Shown piece by piece: positions 25,363-38,786 of a stretch of DNA of 64,000 nt (positions are counted from its first letter, which is position 1; every line of letters begins with the position of its first letter). This stretch comes from Aporrectodea caliginosa (taxonomy: Eukaryota; Annelida; Clitellata; Crassiclitellata; Lumbricidae), in contig JACEVL010000678.1 of NCBI GenBank assembly GCA_020284085.1, positions 77,001 through 141,000 of the forward strand, given 5' to 3'. The notes under the pieces were generated by a model that did no database searches, was not told where the DNA came from, and saw nothing but the letters and a program-made list of their open reading frames with translations. Position numbers and translations under genes: made by a program.

Positions 25363-28300
25363 CTATACCCTCTGAATCATCATTCGACTCATTTGTATTG
25401 CGGTTTTCGCTCCACGTATATAATACTCGAAAAAATTATTGGTTGAATTTGGCGCTTCGATTCTTCCGTTTAGGTTAACGTAGCAGCAAGCGTTGAACCA
25501 CCACCCGCCGAAAAACATAGCGGCACAGTGTCTGCCAGCATCTTTGTCGTTATCTACATCTGGTGTACTGAACTGCATTCCGTTGTGCATTTTACCGTTA
25601 GACATCGACCACTGCAAACCATTGTCTGCATCTCCGGAAAATCCATTGACGTGCAAAGTGTAATTGTTTGTTTCGGCGTCGATGGCAAAGGAACAGTACT
25701 CGGCTGAACGCCACTGTTGAAGTGTCGGATAGTAGACTTCTATTCTGAGCTTATGCTGACTGGAGGTCGTCAGTTTGTGCATCTTTTCCAGACCCATCCA
25801 GTAGTTGAAGTTGTAGACGCCGAATCCGTTTCTGTATTCGGACCAGTTGCGTGCGAAATCTGTTGAGCTGTCGATTCGTTGTTGTACGACGATCCAGTTG
25901 TCAACCGAAACAACGGGAGTCGGGATGTCGAATGTCGGAATTGTTATGTTGATGGTGACATTCTGCGCAACGTAGTCTGAAAACCAACTCACATCCTGTT
26001 TATGTTGCACACAATTTTGTGCTAAGAACATCCACGACAGCCACTTTAAATTTAGGGGCATATGCATCCCGCTTGTAAGCTTTGTAGGTATCTATGTATA
26101 TATTTATTCATTAATTTTATGTATATGCATGAATATATGTAGGCCTATGTAGGTATGATTCCCGTATTACGGTATTATTACACATAATATTTATGGTCCC
26201 ATACAGTAATGTTGAATATAATTATGGGAATTCTGTTACATGCGTTTCATGGGTCATAAACATGGCGTTGCTGTCAGGGTTAAGTTAAATCCAGTTTCTT
26301 ACTAAAACTGAACATGGATACTGCGACCGACATTGGAGATCCAAACTTCCACTGTGCATAAAATCGATGAGAAAGTTTTACACCCTTTCCAAAACGACCT
26401 CTCCCCAGAATAATGCTACTTGATTATGGATGCCATTTGAGGCGTTATGGATTTAGTCTGCTGCGCTGGAGTCTCGATGACTGCGATAGAAACGGGAATC
26501 ATCCAAGCATTCATTGTTTCATCCAGCGAGTCATGAATCTCAAAGACTTGCATCGTGCACACTACGTCGAAAAGCCAAAAAAACGTTGCATACAAATATT
26601 TCTGATCAAAATTAGAATTACAACAAATGGCGTCAGTACGGAGCTCTCACATGCAAAGTAGAGGAATTTTTTCAGTCTGTCACACAACAATGGCATACAT
26701 GATTAAAACATTTATTGTCCTCGTTCTTTATGCAGTTCGGTAGCGAAACAGAGGTACAGATATCGCTATTCATAAAATAACGTATGTGACGTGGTAGCTG
26801 AATGTTTGCAGTGTGGCGCACAATGCGTGGCACCTTTACGCCTCTCAAACGACCACTTGTGTTAGCAGTCCTGCACAATTCTCTCTGGTAGTCGATGGCT
26901 GTTTGTCCATCCATAAAGGTGCCGCATATAATTTATTCGAAGTTAATGACTTCTGTTCTGCCGTTATCACAATTCTCAAAGCATCAATCGATGGCGGCCA
27001 CCAGTTAAATCGCAATAAGGGTGTAATAATTATACAGATATCGAGAGGTTTATGTTATGGCTCTAACAGGACAGTGTTAAACCTAGTGATGTAGGCCTAA
27101 ATTTACCGGTAAAATATTTGTGCGGTAAAAAATCCGGATATTTTACCGGTAAAATTGGTAAAATATGTTAAAATATGGTAAAAAATTATATAAGTGATGT
27201 AATTCATTCATTCATTCATTCAGAGCATTTATATAGCGCCCCTTCAAGAAACTACTCAGGAGCGCTCCCGGCCCAGCCACGACTAAAGAAAAAAGACTTG
27301 AGGGACTTGTAGAACCCTGTCAGATGGCTTACAAGTAAAAAACGAATATCTTGGTTATGTTCCCCAACGGTGTGTTTAGCCATTTATCAGTTACAGAAAA
27401 ATATTGAAATGCCTTAGTAGTCCGTTTGAATTGCTAAATAGATAGTTTGAGTTGTTGTCCACTGTCACAGATTGCAATAATTGTTGTAAGTGATTAAGCC
27501 CAGATGAAAACTTTCGATATTTGGTAGGCCTATTATATATCAGGTCTCATTCACTTTAAAAGCTACAACTTAACAGTTCTAGTATGTAGAATTTAGAGAA
27601 ATAGAAGATACTTAGGCTCCAGTGTAGCTGTCTATTATAGGCTCTACAGTCAGGGCTGCCGACAGAAATTCCGGGCCCCTAGGCAGAGCAGTCACGTGCG
27701 TCGGACCCCTAACTATCCTTAGACTTTATTTTAAATTTTTTGTAAGCAAACTGAAATAATAATAGTGCGGGTACAACCCTTCAAAATTATATTTATATAT
27801 ATGCAACTATTGTAGTTAAGTGTTCGTAATATATTATTTTAAAAGGCATAGCCTAAATCATAAACTTTGTATAACTGATTATAATATTTTTATAAGTTGA
27901 TTGCTGGGCCCAGCCCGGGCCCCTAAAAGTCGCCGGGCCCCTGGGTTTTTGCCCCCCGTGACCCCCTCTCGGCGGGCTTGCCTACAGTAGCCTAATATTA
28001 CTTACCACTTGCTGGGAGATTTCATAGGTAGATTTCTGTTACAGAAAATGGCGCATGAAAACTATTTGAAATTATGGAAGAACTATAACCGAATATTATT
28101 TCAACACAATTCAGCAATCATCCTACATTATTTGTCAGCGGGTGATGAGCCGTTAACAGAAAGAAAGAAAGAATTTTACACAGCAAAGTGCATAGGGCAT
28201 ATCTGAGCAACACCCAAGCCTATGATCAGTTGCTACAATCTTGTGAATGAAGCTGACATTGAAAACCTTAAGTGAATATTGATACTAATAATATTTATCA

Positions 28301-31104
28301 TGTTATTTAATAGGCCCTAAGTGAAAGAAATAAAACTTAAAGCATTTTAATCATTTTTTACCATATTTTACCACGGTAAAATATAATGCGGATTTTTTAC
28401 CGGTAAGAAATCCGGATTTTTTACCGGTAAAAAATCATTTCACATCACTAGTTAAACCATTTTGTGGTTGCGAAAATCTCTCTTAGTGATACAATCAGGA
28501 TTGAGTTGCAATTGCTAAGTCAGCTGGAGACCAATCAATCAATCAATCCATCAACATGTTTATTTTGCAACCAAATTAACAAAATCATCAGGTTTACATA
28601 TAAATTTCAACACGGCTACAAAAAAGGAGGCCCTAAAGGGATAAAGAATCCCGCTAAGTAGGGACACCAAATTACAGATTACATTAGAAAATTAATGGTG
28701 GCCTTTAAAGAAAGATTATAATTGAAAACATACTTGCAGTGACCAAGTGAATGTTAAAGTAAAAAACAGAAAAGAAACTAAATGAACCAAAAACAGGAAA
28801 ACAAGAAAAGGAAAGCGAAACTGAAGCAGTTGCTCAACACTGTAATGGAATTAAGACAGTATGAGGTAAAGATAGAAAGTTGAAGCCAGATTTGGTTTAG
28901 AGCGAGAACATCTACCGGAGAATTCAATGTATAAGTTGGGATATAGTATCAAGCTAGCTTAAAATTTATTGTAACAACAGCTCGTGGAGAAACAGATGGC
29001 TCAGTTGATAAACATGAAATGGCTAAATCGAAAGAATTCCTAAATAAGAAACAAAATAAAATTAATTGAAATAGGTAGGCCTACAATTAGATAATGACAA
29101 ATACATATGCGCATGTTTATTTATCGGTAATTTGCGTGTTCCTGTACTTCAAATAAATTGCGGATCGATTAAAACAATTATTGTTTTCTTCGTCAGCACA
29201 ACTCTAAAGCAGTTTCAAAGTTCTTGGCCTCTGAAGTTTTCTCATCCTGAATCAGATCCTGGACCATTATAGACATCACAATCATTTTCCACCAAAGCAC
29301 CCCGCATTCTGGACTGGCACCCAATCTGACCTGAATAACATGACTCTTGCCGACATGATTTTATGGGGATCTGGTGTCAATGCCGCAGATTTTGTGTAAC
29401 GCTAATAAATTTTGAAGATCTACATTTATATAGCCTACACTTATTAATTCATACTGACCTAGCCGAGACAGTATGAATTAAGATTTTACTTTTATATACA
29501 CTTATTAATTCATACTGACCTAGCTGAGACAGTGGACACGCAATCCACACTCTGTTCTCCGAAAAGCATCCAACTTCGGAACTGTTGGTCGTATTCTGCG
29601 TACAGTTATAGTTGAGTTGACCGTTGTATGTGAATGGAAACGAACAACGTTTTGGCTTATTCGGCGCTGCGCAGTTTAGGAAACCTACCGGTACATAACA
29701 AGTTTCTAACATAACAGTTTCTAAAATAAGTATCTGAAATAAGTATGAAAAGTATTACGCAGTATTCTACTAATATTGGTTCTTTTGTCTTGCCTGCAAT
29801 TTTAGATTCTGCAATGATCGTAATGTTTCATCCTACTTTTAATTTTTTAAACTTACTACGATAGTATAATACCTTACTGCGATGATCTAGTCAATGGCAT
29901 TTTCTTGCAATGTTCTACTTAAACATATGACTCAGCACATCGTTTAAGTGATCACTCTCACAACTGTAACTTATAAGCAGCAAGTGTAGGGACTTCAAAT
30001 ACCGTACATTGTTCGAATCATAATGATCGACCTGTAGGTATTTGCATAATAGTATGTGCATGTGCATTTGTCGTGCGTGATTGTGTCTTTATGTTTTTGG
30101 TATTTCTATTTGAACATGTAGGCCAAGTCCATTTGCAAACAATCCCTGTCCGTATTCTCGTGGGCATTAGACGGGACCCACGCGGACACTATTATACAGG
30201 TCCCATATGGGAGTATGGGTTCTATTATGGCAGGGTCTCTATATATATCTGAAATGTTACTTGGGAAATTCGAAAATTTAAGACTGTATTTGCACAGTCA
30301 GGATTGGACTCAGCGTGTCTGTAATTATACAACGTCCTATAACACTTGTCATAGCCATTAATTAACTACAAACTCAATTAATGCATCAGATCACTTAAAA
30401 CTCACCCTGTTTCCGACAGCTGCCCAGGCCTTTCACCTGTAATGTGTTAAACACACGACACTATATATCATAATCCAAATAAAATAATCGTTAGCTGAAT
30501 ATCTAACTCAACGCAGCAAAACAAAAATTAAAGAATACAAATAAGCATATTTAAAGAAAATGAGAGCATGGTGAGACACTGTGGGCAATCAGGTATATCA
30601 CTTCTCATCACAGCCTAAATGACGTAATGGATGAGCGTGGAGGCCGCTGTTTCAGCCACGTTAAGGGTCCCTGGGCAAGTCCTTCACTCGCAATTGCTCA
30701 TGCGCTTCGGCGTGAAACTCCGATTCAGCGTCCGCGCAGTAGTCGGGAGCGCCTCTGAATAGGCAATCTGGTAGAGGCGCTATAACAAGTGTTCAAATAC
30801 AATACAATGCAATACATAAAGATGAATGTGGTTGACTTAGATACTGTGGGGCACGTTAGCCGATTGGTTAGAACGGTCACATTGTAACACGGAGAGTACG
30901 GGTTCGAGCCTCTTCTGAGACGATCATTGTTTAGGGACCTTGAGCAAGTCCTTCACTCAAAATTACTCAGCGCCATCGACTGATGCTACGTCATTAGACA
31001 GTGACGCCGATAATAAATGCATAATGATAATGATGATAATAATAATAACAATAATAATAGCAATAATAATAATAATAATAATGATGATGATGATGATGAT
31101 GATG

Positions 31105-31181
<77 letters not shown>

Positions 31182-34100
31182 AATAATACTAATAATAATA
31201 ATAATATTTGACTTCTCATCACAGTCTAAATGGTGTAATGGGTGACACTAAACGGTTGGCCTTCGAAACCCTGGGTCCCGTAAACAGCGATGGCCTGTCC
31301 TTCAACAGCTGAGCATCAGCCTCATCTCGGGTGCTGTAAGAGGGTCATCAGACCTTTTTCAACGCCTGATATTGGCAATTCAACGCGTCAAAGCAGTTGC
31401 TTTCTGCAACACTTTCTCGTATTAAGTACGTGAGCAACGGTCATGGAGCGTGACTTCTGCAATGTCCATACTTCCTCACGAGAATTTCTAAGGCAGGTAA
31501 TACCCCCTCTGGATCCCCAGTTGCCCTCCCATCTCTGTCTCTGTCTCTCTGTCCCTGTCTCTCCTCTCTCCTGACCTTTTGGAAATTAAACTGACTCTCG
31601 ACTTGATTTTGATGCACAGTATGATGATGTCTAACGCATGAAACACAAGCGCCATCAAATAAACTATTCGTTATTAGTAATTTTCTTCAATTAGCATAGA
31701 TCTGTTGTTGATGAATTTTTCTACTGAAACGCACTTAAAAGACATCAGCAATTTAACCACACGATAATTACTAGTAATTTTTAACAGTATAGATCAGATT
31801 CTGTTGTTGTTTTTCGACTGAAACGTAGGCCTACTTATAAAACATCAGCAATCTAACCACACGCTAACGCAGTTCACATGCCTCGGCAATTTATCCGTGC
31901 TTTCGAGTGGTTCCCAAAACGCTGCAGTAGTGAAGAGATCAAACAGCCATGAATGGGACACGTACATCGTAGGAATTGCTTAAAACAGAACCCAACCTTC
32001 GCGCGACATGTCTTAACAATGGGAGACGATCGTCAGAAGTCATGTGTGCCATAAAAAGCATTCCGCAGAACTGGTATCTTTCTACCGTCAAATCAGTCAT
32101 GCCTGAACGTCATCGAACAAAGAAAATCGACGTTTGTAGAGATATCTGATGTAGAAGGCGTAGGCCCCTATTGTACGTTGCCAGTCAATGCTCAAATGCA
32201 GCAGATATTGATCGAAGAAGTGAACCTACGTTAGCCGGACCATTAGTAATGACGCAAAATCGAAATGCCTGATTACTTCCTCAACGACAATCTCGGAGCA
32301 AGGAGATAATTAAACCTTCGGCTTTGTCGATAAATGAAGCTGTCAGTTTGGTTTCTCTGACATTGTACGATGCTGATTTTGAACAGTCCGCGCTTGTATA
32401 ACAGCTAAAACTTTAAAATGGTTCACTATTGTGCAATGATAAAAGTTTTGAAAGAACCCATGCTCACATAATAACATCGTCACAGACTGGTTGAATCTAA
32501 TCAGAACCGGTGTGCTGTGAAGAGCAGTATGATGTATCGCAGGGATCAAAAAGCAAATATTGGTATATCGTTTGCTCTATTGATGATTTTATGTTCGAAA
32601 GGTTATTGATGGGTTCTTGTTATAATTAGATACTGTATGTTGACGAAATAGGTGTCGATGATCTGTCTGTTTGTTTAATGATACGTAAAGACTCGAGAGT
32701 CTTTAATAGTGTCATTGTCATATTGCACAAGGCATCAATCGAATGCAATATTTGCTTGTATAAGGGGTGAGCAATGGGCACTGGGCAGTGGCGGCACTAC
32801 AGCAGGCCAAGCCAGAGCAAATGCTCTGGTAAAAAGCCTTTGCCTTGGTCGTTGCCCTGCCACAAGGCAGCCTGAATTTTTGCCCTGCGCTCGCCATAAA
32901 TCACATTGGTTACTTGTATGATTGCCCTGGCTATGCCCTGACTATGCCCTGGCCACAGAAAATGTCTGGCGCCTCCTCTGTTTGACTGATTCAAACGAAA
33001 TGTATTTTTTCTTCGATGAGCAGCAAGTGTAATGAATTCAAGGTGATTGTGATAGTTGCTATTGTGTAGTCTGTGTTATGGTTCAAGTCAGAAATTTTCG
33101 AGCCATTTGAAGCTTTGCAAAGTGCTCTTAGTGATGCTAATTAGAAGTGAGTTGCAATTATTCAATCGGCTGCCAGTAAAACTAAAATCAGTTTTAGGCA
33201 TGCAAGATCGTATTCTACGTATATCTTGCATGCTAATTAATTTTATAGTGCACAAATATGTCAACACTTCTTCCGTGGTTTCTACACTGTATTTAGCAAA
33301 TTCCGTGGGCTGATACAGATCATAAGGTAAATCTAACAACACACTTGTTTACTTGAACGAAAGTGCGCGATACCATACTTACTAGTAAGAACAATAAGAG
33401 TTTCATATCACGCATGCTGTTTAAGAATGCTTACTAGACTAGACCTGCCATCTCCTGATGTAATATGTTAACTGTTGCGTTTTGTCGACAGGATTAGTCT
33501 CAATAAACGAATAATATTATATGATGATATATGTATTGGCTGAAGCAAAAACTAGGCCACAACGCAGTAATACAACGTATACATATTTGCCATTAATTAT
33601 AGATATATCAATACATATATTCGTGGTTATTATTAATTCAAACTGGCACACCGCAGTATGATTACAATTCATAGTATGAACCGATGATTGCAAGTTATTA
33701 CAGGAGTCGAATTTAACTGTATGGCAGCCATGCAATGCGCCCATTTGTCTCACTGTTCATTTTACCAACGCCACCTAGCAAATGGCAGGCAGAGTGGACC
33801 TTAGGAGGGTATCGGGAAACGATTCCACGTTTATACTGATCTTCTGCTCTTCTTGTCGGAGTGTTACCATTCACCTAAACCCCCATGGCTTCATTTCAAT
33901 GTCTCAGTAATTAAATCATTAATGTTTAAGCAATCATTTCATGGTAGACTCTAGAGAATCGTTCTTACCTCTGAATGAGTACAGAACTGAATCGATGTGC
34001 AGTTACTCGGTGCGTAGAAGAACAGTTCGCATCTGTTGACGTCTTCTCTGTAGTTGAAGTTTGTGCAGTTCGGTTCCAGACTGCACTTCCAGGCGCAGTA

Positions 34101-34334
34101 CATTCCAAGCGGAACACACGACGTTCCGGTTAACTGAACAGCCAGCTGATGTGGTTCAAAGACCAACGAAGGTTCCTCTGTGGCGCACAAAACTGTTCCA
34201 TTCTCTTCCGATGTTCTAGTGAATGATTTAGCGCCAACCTTCCTAGTCAACTGGAGCATTACCAACAATAAGAAGCCCATACAAGGAATTACATAACCTC
34301 GATGGCGTAAAAAGTAGTTACCACCGAAATGCAT
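25363..34334 (-). CDS. Secreted PAN-FN2-fibrinogen domain protein (complete, 3 exons, 397 aa)
   Basis: Exons in order: 34334-33969, 29733-29520, 25976-25363. The phases agree (0, then 1) and they sum to 1194 nt including the stop. Residues 13-35 are a hydrophobic signal peptide (YVIPCMGFLLLVMLQL). Residues about 50-118 form a PAN/apple-like domain with CAWKCSLEPNCTNFNY. Residues about 147-190 are a fibronectin type II-like domain (CSFPFTYNG, then NCTQ, GCF, ACP). Residues about 219-397 are a fibrinogen C-terminal domain: WSEYRNGFG, YWMGLEKMHKLT, calcium site DVDNDKD (about 333-339), paired cysteines near 344 and 357 in HCAAMFFGGWWFNACC. N-glycosylation sites include NGT, NVT and NIT. Fibrinogen-related proteins of this kind bind sugars or acetylated ligands outside the cell and often act in innate recognition; this protein's ligand is unknown. 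The FBG exon lacks the usual N-terminal 'SGVY' segment. Confidence 0.82.
27084..28450. mobile_element. hAT-type element (1367 bp) with perfect 8-bp TSD
   Basis: The ends are TAGTGATGT... on the left and ...ACATCACTA on the right, with subterminal TTTTACCGGTAAAA palindromes. The octamer GTTAAACC flanks both sides exactly (27076-27083 and 28451-28458). No transposase domain survives, so it is non-autonomous. It lies in the second intron of the fibrinogen-domain gene and contains both a short SINE-like piece near 27208-27340 and a nested element at 27651-27980. Confidence 0.85.
27651..27980. mobile_element. Nested hAT-type MITE (330 bp)
   Basis: The ends CAGGGCTGCCGA and TCGGCGGGCTTG are imperfect inverted repeats. 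The GGGCCC-rich subterminal blocks match each other in inverse orientation (ATTCCGGGCCCCT; GCCGGGCCCCTGG). The flanking octamers TCTACAGT and CCTACAGT differ by one base. It inserted into the older element at 27084-28450. Confidence 0.72.
28535..28680 (-). mobile_element. Dispersed repeat family D copy
   Basis: (TCAA)n at one end and CCCGCTAAGTAGGGACACC at the other match the copy at 54455-54603. The TCAATCAA run looks like the reverse complement of a retroposon tail, so the element is probably a minus-strand SINE or LINE end. Confidence 0.5.
30590..30990 (+). mobile_element. SINE family A cluster
   Basis: A diverged copy (30590-30800) with CTGGGCAAGTCCTTCACTCG is followed by a well-preserved copy (30850-30990). 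The second has TTAGCCGATTGGTTAGAAC, GGTTCGAGCC and GACCTTGAGCAAGTCCTTCA. The first ends in the common GAGCGCCTCTGAATAGG...GAGGCGCTATAAC repeat. Both lie in the first intron of the fibrinogen-domain gene. Confidence 0.6.
31017..31206. repeat. AAT/ATG trinucleotide microsatellite
   Basis: ATA, AAT and ATG units run for about 190 bases directly after a SINE-A tail and probably grew from it. Another diverged SINE-like copy follows at 31207-31400. The Ile, Asn and Leu homopolymer frames here are not genes. Confidence 0.9.
32786..32980. mobile_element. Possible hAT-like MITE, imperfect ends
   Basis: It starts CAGTGGCGGCACTAC and ends GGCGCCTCCTCTG, which partly match as inverted repeats and resemble the MITE at 8509. 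The interior is rich in TTGCCCTGGC-type repeats. No matching 8-bp duplication was found. Confidence 0.35.
33600..33870 (-). mobile_element. SINE family B copy (reverse)
   Basis: TATGGCAGCCATGCAATGCG and TAGGAGGGTATCGGGAAACG are the reversed body and head of SINE-B, diverged. It lies in the first intron of the fibrinogen-domain gene, about 100 bases downstream of its first exon. Confidence 0.55.
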
Positions 34335-35438
<1,104 letters not shown>

Positions 35439-35912
35439 ACTTATAATGATAATTATTGATGATACTAATAGTGGTATTATTGCTGATAGCGATACCGATG
35501 ATAACCCATGTAATCTTAGAACTTCTGAAACGTCATAGTATAGGGCTTTAGGGGCTATGTATTATGAGGTGGACAGGTGGTCGTCTTATGCAATAATTAT
35601 GCGCGCGTTTGTCAATAAACTATAATGTTACTGAGATGCAAACTATAACAGCAATTCGGTGAAGGCACGGAACAGTCTATGGGTTCTGGAGGATTAGTCT
35701 TTTCAGTTGTGCTCTAAAGGCCATCATTCCAGTTCATGTATTACGCCGTTGATTTTAGTAAGTAAGCAGTTATATGAGTAAGTAATTATATGGCATGGTA
35801 CAAATGTACAAGTGGCCGAGGCGCTATGGAAGTCAACGGAGGTGTGATGGAGGATTAGGTTTGAATTAGAAGATTTATTGCAGCAGCCGGTGTAGATTGG
35901 CGATAACTTCCA

Positions 35913-36143
35913 AGGATACGCTAACTCGGCAGAGATAAGGTCCCGCTCCAGTACCTCAGGGTGGACGATAGCTTATCGAGTGACGAATTACACCAGGTGT
36001 TAAATCTGGCCGTTCATGGAAGAACCATGCCCTCCCTGGAGAATCTATCTATTCAACTATGTCATCATTTAGGCTTAGAGAATGCAGACAGATCCAGTAT
36101 CATAGCTAAAACTGACGTCTCCACTGTGTGGAACCCACGTTAG
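35913..36143 (+). other. Possible leucine-rich-repeat-like exon fragment
   Basis: A frame open from 35922 to a TAG at 36143 reads VPLQYLRVDDSLSSDELHQV, then VHGRTMPSLENLSIQL. The spacing of leucines (L..L.V, then SLENLSI) is like the leucine-rich repeats of NLR-type proteins. There is no ATG at the start and no clear splice donor. It could be a leftover exon, part of a decayed element, or chance. Confidence 0.22.
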
Positions 36144-36369
36144 ATCTTCGAAGATAGAGACTAATCAGAATTTGACACGTAGCCATGAAGCTCTGTACTA
36201 CTCAGCTAAAGAGTGTCAGTAAGTTGACAGAGGTTGGTTAGACAGGGAGAAGCAAATTTGTTTGAAATGACGAGTGATTAACATCACAGTCACATGACCA
36301 AAATAAATTGAACCAAAATGCTAAATTTACTAAAACTATGATCTATTCAATGTTTTGTTCATTCAGTTA

Positions 36370-36620
36370 TGCGTGAATTGACCTTTTAAATAGTCCTATT
36401 GGGATAGTTCAATAGTTCCATTGAAGGCATTTCAGTATTCCAATAGAGGGTAGTTCAACCGTCCTATTTGGGGTAGTTCAATAGTTCAGTTGGGGTAGTT
36501 CGCGGATAACAGAGGGTAATTTGGTCCATACAGAATTTTTGCTACAAGATTTCTGCCTGATATTTGTTACAAGTTGCGACCTGTCAGCTTGATACCGTGA
36601 ATAAACGAAATTGATTGATT
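36370..36620. repeat. Short tandem repeat and retroposon tail
   Basis: GGTAGTTCAATAGTTC-like units repeat irregularly at 36390-36530. Then comes GTTGCGACCTGTCAGCTTG with GTGAATAAACGAAATTGATTGATT, which looks like the 3' tail of a LINE or SINE. Confidence 0.45.
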
Positions 36621-36893
36621 CAGTACATTTAATTGCAAATAGCTGAATGTTAGTACGGACAGAACTTCCATGATAATTTCCCTGTGATCAGGTATGATGT
36701 TCGTGGTATTCAGAATTACTTCCGAAACCGTGAAAGCAGGACATCAATTATGTGATATGTATAATGCCGTCTTTAAAGACTCTAACAAAGAATGCTGTGG
36801 ACGTTAATGCTTAAGCAAGACTGTCTTTGTAATGCGCTACGATGAGAGTTGCAGTAGACGGCATAGGATCATTATTTCTAAGCCAAGGACAGC

Positions 36894-36923
36894 ACACGCA
36901 CACGCACACGCAAACGCTCACGC

Positions 36924-36971
<48 letters not shown>

Positions 36972-36972
36972 T
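36894..36972. repeat. (CA)n-(TA)n microsatellite
   Basis: ACGCAC units pass into (CA)n and then (TA)n. There is no coding content. Confidence 0.9.
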
Positions 36973-37089
36973 ATATATACGCAATTGACTAAAGTAATTA
37001 CAGTAATGAATTTTTGTCAATAACTACCAACGCTCACATAGGCTAGTGCTGTGAAACAATACCTAATTTTGTGCCACAGAGAAACTTTA

Positions 37090-37310
37090 TGTTTCATGCC
37101 GTCATTATTTTAAACCCACTAAACCGCCTGCAACTTCCAGACCATGTAAAGAATGCACCATCTCTGGAGCCACTTAAATCACAGCTGAAGACTTATCTTT
37201 TTAGGCAATCATATGACTGTCATTGATTTGTTGAACTCATGTACGGCGCCCTTTCCTTCGGCCTCGGCTGTGCTACGGCGCTATACAAATCGTCTTATTA
37301 TTATTTATGG
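37090..37310 (+). mobile_element. LINE 3' end fragment
   Basis: The frame reads NRLQLPDHVKNAPSLEPLKS then QLKTYLFRQSY before a stop. This is the typical C-terminus of many LINE reverse-transcriptase ORFs (leucine/proline stretch, then K.LKTYLF). It is followed by a 3' UTR ending GGCGCTATACAAATCG. It is a 5'-truncated dead copy. Confidence 0.65.
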
Positions 37311-38221
37311 CCGTTTGCCTATTCCAATTTACAAAAAAGGAAATAATTATATCAGGTAGGTAGTGTGTTTTGGCCAACACAGTATAGCCAACTCCCTATA
37401 ACATTACGCAAATGAATTATCGAATGACACAGCCTTCCCCGTCTAGGATCGGTCTACCAGCCAGGCCTTTGGCGGAAATGTCTTTGTTAGACAGCCACAT
37501 TCATTATACATGCAATGGCAGATCGCCTCCTCTGGATCCATTTCTCCGCAGGGCCGTTTAAAAATTGCAGCACGTAAAATAAAGCTTTGTTTTGCTGGCT
37601 TTTGTTTTGTTCTATATCGTAAACACGTTCAATGAATCATAGAAATTAAATTGTTAAATCTAATGCAGCAGAACAATAGCCATATTCGATAATCCGTCTT
37701 ATAATGGCTGTCTTTGAAGCGCATTGTATCAACATTTCATCGGAGACCTGTCCGATAATTGCACAGCAGTGTAGACAACAATAGAGGATCTTAATCTCCA
37801 CTGGGGATAATTGCAGCCGATGAAAAGCCTTGTTTTTCGTGCTATCATATATATCTCATGACTCTGACGTCAAAGCGTGGAATCAATCCATTAATAATAA
37901 GCAAATGCAGCGACCATTGCATACGGTGCATTAATGTATTAATATATCTTGACTTTTGTAAACCTTCAAAGGTGCTGTGAACTTGGCCATTTAAGGGATC
38001 TGAACCCAGCGAGAAAAGGTTACTTGAGCAGAGTTTAAATGGACAGTTCGAAAGCCTACGGGAGGATTATTCCGAAAAATGGAGTAAGGTATGACGAGAG
38101 TGAATGGTGTTCTCGTGTTGACATAGTTGGCTCCTGCAGCTAGGGAGGTGAGGATCTCCATGCGTGACCGGCGACCTTACTGGTTCAAAACAGCTCTCTT
38201 GCGTAGCCTATGATAGAGCAG

Positions 38222-38658
38222 GGCCAAGTAATTACGTAGTGGATCCATTCACGCCCCGGGCGTTAGCGGAACCCCAGTACTACATTCACGCCCGTCGCGT
38301 TATTGGCTAAAGCCTGTCACGTGAACTTGTTGTCTTACTTTGGAATTTCGAAATGGCGGACATATTGAGGATCGGTTAGGATCAGGTTAGGATTCGTGGG
38401 GTCGTTTAGGGTCAGATTAGGGTTAGGTAAGGCGTCGTGAGAGTCGGTTAGGGTCAGGGTTAGGGTTAGTGTCGTCATTAGAAAACACGGTGAGCAACCT
38501 TCCACCGCAATCGGGAATGTTTATCGGTCGGTTCGTTTCAGGTACTAAAATCATGTGACATGCACTGACCAATTGCGAGGCGGGCGTGATTCTAGTCCCA
38601 GGTATAGGCTCACGTGGGGCGTGACTGTATCCACGACCAACTAATTACCCCGACCAAG
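38222..38658. mobile_element. Palindromic MITE with telomere-like interior
   Basis: Long imperfect inverted ends: GTGGATCCATTCACGCCCC on the left matches the reverse complement of the right end, GTGGATACAGTCACGCCCC. The similarity continues inward for about 85 bases (both arms have TCACGCCCG and TGTCACGTGA/TGTCACATGA). The centre (about 38370-38470) holds GGTTAGGGTCAGGGTTAGGG and related TTAGGG-like units. It has no coding capacity. Confidence 0.62.
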
Positions 38659-38786
38659 GAAGAGAATTCTATCCGCGGTCGATATTGAGCCAGTGTAGAA
38701 AATATCACATACATGCTGTACGATGTATCTGATGACCCTGCTGACTGCTGTTCAGTTTATAACATCATCTGTCGCATTATAATTGA

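Noticed and set aside
25977..26067. Upstream in-frame ATG extension of the fibrinogen exon
   Set aside because: A strong acceptor (GGTTTTCAG) at 25977 has the phase needed by the FN2 exon. The upstream segment has no domain similarity.
29655..29666. Alternative acceptor (GCGCAG) for the FN2 exon
   Set aside because: It needs a preceding exon ending in phase 1, but the PAN exon ends in phase 0. The acceptor at 29734 (TTATTTCAG) fits the phase.
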